A stretch of DNA of 64,000 bases from Oscillospiraceae bacterium (GTDB lineage Bacteria > Bacillota > Clostridia > Oscillospirales > Ruminococcaceae). Numbering within the stretch: position 1 is the stretch's first letter; each line of letters opens with the position of its first letter. Below the pieces are notes generated by a model. That model saw only the letters and a program-made list of their open reading frames with translations. It ran no database searches and was not told where the DNA came from. This document shows positions 57,653 through 64,000 of the stretch, one piece after another. The DNA lies in contig JAGBCL010000105.1 of assembly GCA_018110825.1 (NCBI GenBank), positions 186,001 to 250,000 on the forward strand, read 5' to 3'. Both the position numbers and the translations under genes were made by a program.

Positions 57653-58009
57653 TCATTCCATAACGTGTTCAAACGCCTGATTGAAAATTGTCTTGATATG
57701 TGCATCTGCAAGAGAATAGAAAACCGTCTTTCCCTCACGGCGGTACTTTACAAGTCTTGCCTGCTTCAGCACTCTCAGCTGATGAGAAATTGCGGATTGT
57801 GTCATTCCAAGCACCTCAGCAATTCCACACACGCACATCTCGCTTTCGAATAGTGCACAGATTATTCTCACCCTTGTTGAGTCGCCGAAAACCTTGAACA
57901 GTTCCGCAACGTCATAAAGGATTTCCTCGTCGGGAAGCTCTCTTGCAACTTTTTCTACTACCTTTGTATGTGTTTCGCAACAAGCGTCATGCTCGTGATT
58001 GTGTACCAT
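57653..58009 (-). CDS. ArsR/SmtB-family metal-sensing repressor
   Basis: 118 residues. HTH in CGIAEVLGMTQSAISHQLRV. Metal sites visible: an N-terminal HNHEHDACCETH cluster and CVC in the alpha-3 helix (EMCVCG) for a CadC-type site, plus D-x-H-x10-H-x2-E (DAHIKTIFNQAFEHVME) for an alpha-5 zinc site as in SmtB/CzrA. So it can probably sense Cd/Pb and Zn. First gene of the operon; its operator lies upstream at 58033. Confidence 0.92.
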   Translation of the reverse strand: MVHNHEHDACCETHTKVVEKVARELPDEEILYDVAELFKVFGDSTRVRIICALFESEMCVCGIAEVLGMTQSAISHQLRVLKQARLVKYRREGKTVFYSLADAHIKTIFNQAFEHVME

Positions 58010-58032
58010 AATTTATCGCACCTTTCATTTTA

Positions 58033-58062
58033 ACATATGAGCCATTGTTCATATGTATTATA
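58033..58062 (-). promoter_or_regulatory. SmtB/CadC-type operator and -10 of the metal operon
   Basis: ACATATGA (58033-58040) and TCATATGT (58049-58056), 8-base spacer, resembling the 12-2-12 operators of SmtB/CadC. A minus-strand TATAAT (58062-58057) adjoins it. I found no convincing -35. Confidence 0.7.
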
Positions 58063-58212
58063 ATTCATTTATGTATATGCTAATACATACATTCAGTAAA
58101 TAAATTATGTACAAAATGTAAAATGACGTCGTTTTTAAATATATTGAAATAAATATATGTTATTATTAAAGGTATCAGAAAAGCTGAAAAACATATCAGG
58201 AGGTGATTTGAC

Positions 58213-59379
58213 TTGAATACAGATACAGAAATCAGAAAATCTGATTCCTCAGAAGTGAATGATGACCGTATAAACCTGAAATATCAGGATAAGGAATATA
58301 ACGAAAGCTTCAAGAAATGGCGTAAGCAGAAGCAGAATTCCATCGGTTTCTATTTTGTTGAAAAGCCAAATCAGCTTACCTATCAGGATAAGGTCGGCTT
58401 TATTCATGATTACCCGGAAGCGATAGAAGCAAATGCTTTCCGCAGGGTTATGAACGTATTGGGATTTATTCTGCTCTATAAGGTCATTTTTGATATTTTC
58501 AGCACCTACTTCCTGCCCGTTTTTCTGGAAATTATGGGTCTGGATATTCATACTGCCTTTTTCTCGGGAGAGCGTCACGGCAATGAAACCTTAATAATTG
58601 TAATTGACATTATTACGCAGGTTGTAGGACGTATTCTTCCTATTGCAATTCTTATAAAGCATATTCAGATGCCGTTTTCGGTTATGCTTCCGACAAAAAT
58701 AACCAACAAGCCGATGTTCCGCTTCTGTGTGCCTGCGACCCTTCTTGTTACGGCAGTATGCTCGGTTATGTCATTCTCCTACGAGGAAATCCTGGAAGAA
58801 GTGGGTATCAATACGTCCCGTTCGCTTATGGTCCCTAAAGAGCCTGATAACCTGGTATTGTTCCTGATACAGCTTATACTGGCCGCTGTTGTAAGTGAGC
58901 TTTGTACGCACGGAGTTTTCCTTCAGTTCACAAGACAATTCGGCGACGGCACGGCGCTTATTATAACAAGTATTATCTATGCAGTATGTACATATGACAT
59001 AACAGCGATACCATTTTCTTTTATCATTACAATGGTTATAGGATATTTCACAATCCGTACAGGTTCAGTTGTAACAGCGGTTACAATGCGTATCGTTCAG
59101 AAACTCTTTATTTATGTGCTTTACTTCCTGGATTATATTGCCGATGACAGTTACAGTGCAACCCTTATTGCAATGATTTTCTTTGCATCAATTGTAATCG
59201 GACTTGCAGGAACAATCCATTTCTTCTGTAATCACAGTGACCGTTTCAGCATTACCCTCAAGGAAAGATATCTGTCCGCTTCAGCAAAGGTGCTTTGTGC
59301 CGCTTCATGTATTCCGCTGATTGTGTGGTTTACGCTGTCATTTGTTGTTACAATACTCAATCTCAATTTCAAGGTGTAA
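58213..59379 (+). CDS. CPBP-like membrane protein lacking catalytic residues
   Basis: 388 residues, multi-spanning, start TTG 58213 six bases after AGGAGGTGA. The polar N-terminus (about 75 residues) is longer than in the CPBP protein at 13779. The region matching CPBP motif 1 reads VVSELCTHGVFLQF (no EE or R) and that of motif 2 AVCTYDITAIPF (no His). It may be a non-catalytic relative. Followed closely by the TadA-GNAT gene, so co-expressed. Confidence 0.7.
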   Translation: MNTDTEIRKSDSSEVNDDRINLKYQDKEYNESFKKWRKQKQNSIGFYFVEKPNQLTYQDKVGFIHDYPEAIEANAFRRVMNVLGFILLYKVIFDIFSTYFLPVFLEIMGLDIHTAFFSGERHGNETLIIVIDIITQVVGRILPIAILIKHIQMPFSVMLPTKITNKPMFRFCVPATLLVTAVCSVMSFSYEEILEEVGINTSRSLMVPKEPDNLVLFLIQLILAAVVSELCTHGVFLQFTRQFGDGTALIITSIIYAVCTYDITAIPFSFIITMVIGYFTIRTGSVVTAVTMRIVQKLFIYVLYFLDYIADDSYSATLIAMIFFASIVIGLAGTIHFFCNHSDRFSITLKERYLSASAKVLCAASCIPLIVWFTLSFVVTILNLNFKV

Positions 59380-59384
59380 ATACT

Positions 59385-60365
59385 ATGGAGCTTAAAAACG
59401 ACCGGTTCTATATGAAAATGGCTATGAAACTTGCACGTAAGGCCGCTGATGAGGGGGAAACTCCCGTCGGTGCGGTTGTTGTGCGTAACGACGGCTTCGT
59501 CGCAGGGACCGGAAAAAACAGCCGTGAAAAAGAAAGAAATGCTCTCTGTCATGCTGAAGTTATTGCAATCAATGAAGCATGCGCAACCCTTGGAGGCTGG
59601 AGGCTGTCAGGCTGCACGCTTTATGTTACGCTTGAACCTTGTCCCATGTGCGCAGGTGCAATCATAAATTCCCGCATTGACCGTGTCGTATTTGCGGCAA
59701 GCGATACGGCGGCAGGTTCGGCTGGAAGTCTTGTAAACCTGTTTGAACTTGGATACAATCATCAGCCTGCGGTTGAACAGGGACTTATGAAAAACGAAAG
59801 CGAGGAATTGCTTAAAAGCTTCTTTTCGGAGCTGAGGAGGAAGAGAAAAATGCAGAGAATAAAGCTTGTTGAAGTCAGAACCGAACAGCAGATTGAAGCA
59901 GCTGCGGCACTTGCCGATGAAATATGGCACGAATGGTTTCCATCCATTCTGAGCAATGAGCAGATTGATTATATGGTTGACAAATTCCAGTCGGTAAGGG
60001 CAATGACCGAGCAGATTGCAAACGGGTACACATATTATATCTTACGCAAGGGCGACGCACGTATCGGCTACACCGCAATCCGCACAGACGCTGACGGAAG
60101 ATTGTTCCTGTCAAAAATCTACATCAAAAAGGAATACCGCGGCAACGGCTACGCAAGCGAGGTTTTCGCCTTCCTGAAGGATTACTGCCGTGAACATAAC
60201 CTGCACGCAATATGGCTTACCGTAAACAAGCACAACGATAATTCGATTGCCGTGTATAAAAAAAGCGGTTTCCGAATTGTGGGCGAGGACGTGACCGACA
60301 TCGGAAACGGCTATGTGATGGACGACTATTTCTTCCAGCTTGATATTGATAAACAGGAGATTTGA
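59385..60365 (+). CDS. tadA: TadA-type tRNA adenosine deaminase fused to GNAT acetyltransferase
   Basis: 326 residues. Residues 1-150 are a TadA deaminase: zinc site HAEVIAINEA and PCPMCAGAI, plus GETPVGAVVV; it would convert A34 to inosine in tRNA-Arg(ACG). From about 156 a GNAT domain follows (RIGYTAIRTDADGRLFLSKI, YIKKEYRGNGYASEVFAFLK with the R-G-N-G-Y acetyl-CoA loop, NKHNDNSIAVYKKSGFRIVG). Inside the gene, AGGAGG (59835-59840) lies nine bases before an in-frame ATG (59850), so the GNAT could also be made alone. Start ATG 59385 near AAGGTG. Confidence 0.9.
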   Translation: MELKNDRFYMKMAMKLARKAADEGETPVGAVVVRNDGFVAGTGKNSREKERNALCHAEVIAINEACATLGGWRLSGCTLYVTLEPCPMCAGAIINSRIDRVVFAASDTAAGSAGSLVNLFELGYNHQPAVEQGLMKNESEELLKSFFSELRRKRKMQRIKLVEVRTEQQIEAAAALADEIWHEWFPSILSNEQIDYMVDKFQSVRAMTEQIANGYTYYILRKGDARIGYTAIRTDADGRLFLSKIYIKKEYRGNGYASEVFAFLKDYCREHNLHAIWLTVNKHNDNSIAVYKKSGFRIVGEDVTDIGNGYVMDDYFFQLDIDKQEI

Positions 60366-60366
60366 T

Positions 60367-60606
60367 ATGTTTAAAAAAATTCTTCCGCATAATAAAAATT
60401 CCGTATTCTGGTTTATAACATTGCCATTCCTTGCAGGTGCGGCAATTTTCGCAAAGAAAAGTCATACTGTGACAGACGGCAGGAATGAGGATATGTATGT
60501 TATCGGCAAAAAGGGCAATCCGAAGGCTGTTTTCGTGACAAACCAGACACCGAAAAAGGCGCTGAAAACTGCCGCAAAGAAATACATCGACAGCATTAAG
60601 GACTGA
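60367..60606 (+). CDS. Small conserved-type hypothetical protein
   Basis: 79 residues with a hydrophobic stretch near the N-terminus (VFWFITLPFLAGAAIFAKKS), then a basic/polar tail (PKKALKTAAKKYIDSIKD). Likely a small membrane-associated protein. No family recognised. ATG 60367 follows AGGAGA by six bases and directly follows the tadA fusion stop, same operon. Confidence 0.65.
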   Translation: MFKKILPHNKNSVFWFITLPFLAGAAIFAKKSHTVTDGRNEDMYVIGKKGNPKAVFVTNQTPKKALKTAAKKYIDSIKD

Positions 60607-60610
60607 CACT

Positions 60611-60952
60611 ATGACAAGGAAAGAATATCTCGATTACTGCGAAAGCATTTCCGCCGCTGTACTTGACACACCTTTTGATGACGGGGAAACTGTTGCTGTC
60701 CGTCACCGTGACACAAGGAAATGGTTTGCCCTTGTTATGGAGCACGACGGAAAAACGATTGTAAATATGAAATGCGAGCCTATGGAAGCGGATTTTCTCC
60801 GTCAGGCTTATGAGGGTGTTACCCCCGCTTACCATATGAACAAGGTTCACTGGAACACGGTCTATCTCGATTCGGACGTGCCCGAGGAGGAAATTTTCCG
60901 AATGACAATGAACAGCTTTGAGCTTACAATGAAAAAATCCAGGAAGAAGTAA
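60611..60952 (+). CDS. MmcQ/YjbR family protein
   Basis: 113 residues. FDDGETVAVRHRDTRKWFAL, KCEPMEADFLRQAYEGVTPA, YHMNKVHWNTVYLDSDVPEE and SFELTMKK are characteristic of the CyaY-like MmcQ/YjbR fold, of unknown, possibly DNA-related, function. Four bases after the preceding stop, last gene of the operon. Its stop lies in the loop of the terminator. Confidence 0.9.
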   Translation: MTRKEYLDYCESISAAVLDTPFDDGETVAVRHRDTRKWFALVMEHDGKTIVNMKCEPMEADFLRQAYEGVTPAYHMNKVHWNTVYLDSDVPEEEIFRMTMNSFELTMKKSRKK

Positions 60953-60966
60953 CTTCCTGGATTTTT
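60933..60966. terminator. Bidirectional terminator between MmcQ and PHP genes
   Basis: AAAAATCCAGGAAG / CTTCCTGGATTTTT stem, six-base loop containing the MmcQ stop codon. Confidence 0.88.
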
Positions 60967-60969
60967 ATT

Positions 60970-61650
60970 TTACTTATTCTTTTCAATAATCTTTGCCTCG
61001 CCCATTATTACCGCGTCAACATAATCAAGCGCAGATGTGAGCTTTCTTTCCGTCAGCACACCGCCGCCGTACCAGCGGTTTGTAGTGTTGTGGGCGTCGG
61101 AGCCGCAAGTCACGGGAAGATTATACCACTCCGCAAACATCTTTGCACGCTCGTCAAAGGACGGGTCAGCGTGAGAAGTGTTCACAATTTCCACACCGTC
61201 AACACGGTGCGGTGCAAAGGTCATCATAGGAATGTAGTCGTAGTCCCTGAACGGGTGAGCGTGAATGACACGTCCTCCGCAGGCATGAACGTGGTCAAGG
61301 AATTTATACAAGGTCATACCCATAATCTTCTCATTATCAAGAAGCCACTGCTTGTCAAGACCGTACACAAGAAAATCAGAGCCGTGGTAGGTGTACTCGA
61401 AACCAAAATAAACGTCAAGTCCTATTTCGTCGCCCTTTGCCTTTGCGTTTTCGTAGCCCTTGCAGAACAGTTCAACACGTTCTTCCCAGGGCAAATCACG
61501 AGGTACGGTGGTGTTGCCGTTGAAGAAGTGGTCAGTAACGATAATTCCCGTGTAACCCGCTTCCTTGTATTTCACAGCCATCTCCGCACCCGTAGAATTT
61601 GCACAGGCACTCGTTTCGGAGGTGTGGAGGTGGGTTTCGTATTTGTACAT
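60970..61650 (-). CDS. PHP-domain phosphoesterase
   Basis: 226 residues. YETHLHTSETSACA (metal motif 1 H-x-H), IIVTDHFFNGN (motif 2), GFEYTYHG (Glu), VIHAHPFRDY and GSDAHNTTN (motif 4) show a PHP metallo-phosphoesterase. Substrate unknown; single-domain PHP proteins include histidinol phosphatase-like and nucleotide phosphatases. The start ATG 61650 is eight bases after GGGAG; a GTG five codons upstream is weaker. Confidence 0.88.
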   Translation of the reverse strand: MYKYETHLHTSETSACANSTGAEMAVKYKEAGYTGIIVTDHFFNGNTTVPRDLPWEERVELFCKGYENAKAKGDEIGLDVYFGFEYTYHGSDFLVYGLDKQWLLDNEKIMGMTLYKFLDHVHACGGRVIHAHPFRDYDYIPMMTFAPHRVDGVEIVNTSHADPSFDERAKMFAEWYNLPVTCGSDAHNTTNRWYGGGVLTERKLTSALDYVDAVIMGEAKIIEKNK

Positions 61651-61679
61651 AGTTTCAACTCCCATAATGAGGAATCAGG

Positions 61680-61750
61680 AATGTGAAAAGTGAAATTAAG
61701 GACGAAGCTGATACCATAAATTTCACTTTCCACATTTCACTTTTCACATT
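61680..61750. repeat. Inverted and direct repeat cluster between htpG and PHP genes
   Basis: AATGTGAAAAGTGAAA (61680-61695) recurs inverted as TTTCACTTTTCACATT (61735-61750); TTTCACTTTCCACA and TTTCACTTTTCACA are adjacent direct copies (61721-61748). Could form a long imperfect hairpin. Confidence 0.6.
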
Positions 61751-61760
61751 TTAAAACGAT

Positions 61761-63665
61761 TTACTGATTAACCATAAGTTCGCAAACAAGGTTGGAGTAT
61801 GCAAGCGGGTCTTCGATAGGCATACCCTCAATAAGAAGTGCCTGTGTATAGAGGATTTCGCTGTAAGCCTTGAGCTTCTCCTTGTCGTTTTCATAAAGTG
61901 ACTGGAGCTTCCTGAACATTGCGTGGTCAGCATTAAGCTCAAGCACCTTTTCAGCCTTGATGTTCTGGTCATTGTTCGGCATTGCCGCAAATGTTCTTTC
62001 CATATCAAGAGAAATCTGACCGTCGTTTGTCAGACAGCAAGGGTGAGATTTAAGACGTTCGGAAAGACGTGCTTCCTTGATTTTGCCGCCGAGAGCATCC
62101 TTGATAGCGGTAAGCATATCCTTGTTGTCATCAGCAAGCTTCTTGAATTCAGCCTTTTCCTCAGGTGTGTCAATATCAAGGTCAGCTGCGGAAACGGACT
62201 TGAACTGCTTGTCGTCGTAACCCATAAGCATCTGAATTGCGAACTCGTCAACGCTTTCTGTAAGGTACAGAATTTCGTAGCCCTTATCCTTAACAACCTC
62301 AGTCTGTGGGAGAACATCAATCTTTGCAACGCTTTCGCCGGCTGCGTAGTAGATGTACTTCTGGTCTTCCTTCATACGGGAAACATATTCTTCAAGAGTA
62401 ACAAGCTTCTTTTCAAAGGAGCTGTGGAACATAAGCAGGTCTTTCAGCATTTCCTTGTTCACGCCATAACCGTTGTAGATACCGAATTTAATCTGCAAGC
62501 CGAATGCCTTCCAGAATGTTTCGTACTTCTCACGGTCATTGTTCAGCATCTTTTTCAGTTCATTCTTAATTGTACGTTCAAGGGATTTTGCGATAAGCTT
62601 GAGCTGTTTGTCGTGCTGAAGCATTTCACGGGAAATGTTCAGGGACAAATCCTGCGAGTCAACAAGACCCTTTACGAATGAGAAATGGTCAGGGAGCAGG
62701 TCGGAGCACTTGTCCATAATAAGTACGCCGCTGGAGAAAAGCTGGAGACCCTTTGTGAAATCCTTTGTATAGTAATCCATCGGAGCCTGTGACGGAATAT
62801 AGAGGAGCGCGTCATAGGTAGCAGTACCTTCTGTCTTTGCGTGAATGTGGCAGAGCGGCTCGTTGTAGTCCCAGAACTTTTCGTTGTAGAACTTGTTATA
62901 TTCCTCGTCGGTAATCTCGCTCTTGTTCTTTCTCCAGAGTGGAACCATACTGTTAAGAGTTTCGATAGCTGTGTGTGTTTCGTACTCAGCAGGAACGTCC
63001 TCTGTGCCTGTGCCTTCCTTGAGATGGTCGTGAGCAATTTCCATCTTGATAGGGAAGCGGATATAGTCGGAATACTTCTTTACAAGGGACTTGATTTTCC
63101 ACTGCATCAGGTAATCTTCATAGCTTTCGTCATCGGTGTTGTCCTTGAGGATAAGACGGATTTCCGTACCAACGGAATCCTTTTCACATTCTTCAATTGT
63201 GTAACCCTCAACGCCCTCGGACTTCCACAGATAAGCCTGTTCGGAACCGTAAGCCTTGGAGCGTACCTGAACTTCCTTTGCAACCATAAATGCAGAGTAG
63301 AAGCCTACACCGAACTGACCGATGATGTCGATATCCTCGCTTGTGTTCTCGTTCTTGAACGCAAGGGAGCCGCTGTTTGCGATTGTACCGAGGTTGTTTT
63401 CAAGCTCGTCCTTTGTCATACCGATACCGTTGTCGGAAATGATAAGAGTCTTGTTTTCCTCATCAGCTTCGATAAAGATGCAGAAATCGTCCTTTTTCAG
63501 ACCAACCTTGTCGTCTGTAAGGGACTTGAAATAAAGCTTGTCGATAGCGTCGCTCGCGTTGGAAATAAGTTCACGGAGAAAGATTTCCTTGTGAGTGTAA
63601 ATAGAGTTAATCATCATGTCAAGCAGACGTTTGGACTCTGCTTTGAACTGTTTTGTTTCAGCCAT
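61761..63665 (-). CDS. htpG: Hsp90 chaperone HtpG
   Basis: 634 residues. [40 protein letters not shown] and [20 protein letters not shown] are the GHKL ATP-binding blocks; the middle and dimerisation domains follow, ending [12 protein letters not shown] 63665 lies nine bases after AAAGGA. The promoter is followed by a perfect CIRCE operator, so HrcA represses it; in Bacillus subtilis htpG is not CIRCE-controlled. Confidence 0.95.
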   Translation of the reverse strand: MAETKQFKAESKRLLDMMINSIYTHKEIFLRELISNASDAIDKLYFKSLTDDKVGLKKDDFCIFIEADEENKTLIISDNGIGMTKDELENNLGTIANSGSLAFKNENTSEDIDIIGQFGVGFYSAFMVAKEVQVRSKAYGSEQAYLWKSEGVEGYTIEECEKDSVGTEIRLILKDNTDDESYEDYLMQWKIKSLVKKYSDYIRFPIKMEIAHDHLKEGTGTEDVPAEYETHTAIETLNSMVPLWRKNKSEITDEEYNKFYNEKFWDYNEPLCHIHAKTEGTATYDALLYIPSQAPMDYYTKDFTKGLQLFSSGVLIMDKCSDLLPDHFSFVKGLVDSQDLSLNISREMLQHDKQLKLIAKSLERTIKNELKKMLNNDREKYETFWKAFGLQIKFGIYNGYGVNKEMLKDLLMFHSSFEKKLVTLEEYVSRMKEDQKYIYYAAGESVAKIDVLPQTEVVKDKGYEILYLTESVDEFAIQMLMGYDDKQFKSVSAADLDIDTPEEKAEFKKLADDNKDMLTAIKDALGGKIKEARLSERLKSHPCCLTNDGQISLDMERTFAAMPNNDQNIKAEKVLELNADHAMFRKLQSLYENDKEKLKAYSEILYTQALLIEGMPIEDPLAYSNLVCELMVNQ

Positions 63666-63717
63666 TGGGAACATTCCTTTCGATTTATATTATTTTAGCA
63701 CTTTAGTTATTCAAGTG

Positions 63718-63744
63718 TTAGCACTCGCTGTTTGTGAGTGCTAA
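63718..63744. promoter_or_regulatory. CIRCE element (HrcA operator) upstream of htpG
   Basis: TTAGCACTC (63718-63726), 9-base spacer, GAGTGCTAA (63736-63744): a perfect match to the CIRCE consensus, just downstream of the htpG -10. Confidence 0.95.
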
Positions 63745-63748
63745 AAAT

Positions 63749-63777
63749 AGTATATACCTTTTGCAATTCAAATTCAA
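63749..63777 (-). promoter_or_regulatory. Promoter of htpG
   Basis: Minus strand TTGAAT (63777-63772), 17-base spacer, TATACT (63754-63749), with CIRCE immediately downstream. Confidence 0.8.
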
Positions 63778-63779
63778 GT

Positions 63780-64000
63780 AGCTTATAGTATTGTTTACAA
63801 TTTGTACATATTAGTTTCTGCACATAAACCGTCGTCACGTATTACCATGCAAATAATAATAGTATACAGCCCCGATAATATTAACTAATTAAAAACCAAA
63901 AATAAAAACTGTTATTTTTTTATCAAAAGGTATTGCAAAATAAAACAAAATAGGTTAAAATATATGTATGCGGTGTTCAGATATAGGACGCTGAAAAAAA
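63780..64000 (+). promoter_or_regulatory. AT-rich intergenic end with a plus-strand promoter
   Basis: No gene seen. TTGCAA (63933-63938), 17-base spacer, TAAAAT (63956-63961) points right toward a gene beyond the window. Confidence 0.55.

Overview
The window looks like low-to-mid GC Firmicutes chromosome, most likely a clostridial gut anaerobe of the Ruminococcus/Oscillospiraceae type. The signs are AGGAGG-type ribosome binding sites, TTGACA-17-TATAAT promoters, sporulation-lineage proteins (SpoIID-like, CotH-like, RicT, DarA), a HrcA/CIRCE heat-shock box and a Bacillus-type LexA box. The genus is inference from gene content; no rRNA is present.

Left part (1 to 11393): an integrated, apparently defective prophage or phage satellite inserted in the 3' half of a tRNA-Arg(CCG) gene. 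It holds the N-terminal half of a tyrosine integrase with a built-in XRE-like helix-turn-helix, a repressor, small HTH and excisionase-like genes, a replication initiator and DnaC-type loader, both terminase subunits, a zinc-ribbon protein and a tape-measure-like protein whose expected start codon reads ATA. Portal, capsid and lysis genes are missing. The cargo at 8531 to 10214 stands out: an AT-rich minus-strand operon encodes a ribbon-helix-helix protein, a DUF3800 (RNase H-like) protein and a possible BECR-type RNase, faced by a convergent small RNA that has its own promoter and terminator. The intergenic region upstream of the operon carries two divergent promoters and three 14-bp operator repeats. 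This is my best candidate for an undescribed system. The element ends at a 45-bp tRNA fragment followed by the displaced tRNA terminator.

Middle part (11430 to 31000): two chemoreceptors, a CPBP protease, a lipoprotein, CarD, DegV, a histidine phosphatase, a CotH-like lipoprotein, a trxB/Crp-type regulator/trxA redox cluster, a KtrAB-type K+ uptake pair, DUF2325 and DUF3793 genes under matching GTTAGC-N4-GCTAAC palindromes, a deformylase-like/MBL-hydrolase pair, an SPFH/RHH pair and pgsA.

Right part (31000 to 64000): rimO, a cyclophilin lipoprotein, a prohibitin-like protein, a ricT-holB-darA-decarboxylase cluster resembling the Bacillus yaaO to yaaT region, an SOS-controlled sigma-region-4 gene pair, an amino-acid binding lipoprotein, a TPM/zinc-ribbon membrane operon, three tandem paralogous zinc-ribbon membrane proteins, fructose-bisphosphate aldolase, yqhQ with a two-component system, citrate synthase, SpoIID-like, an ArsR/methyltransferase/metal P-type ATPase operon, a TadA-GNAT fusion and htpG under a CIRCE element. 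Small bipartite hairpin elements recur just after gene ends on the minus strand.
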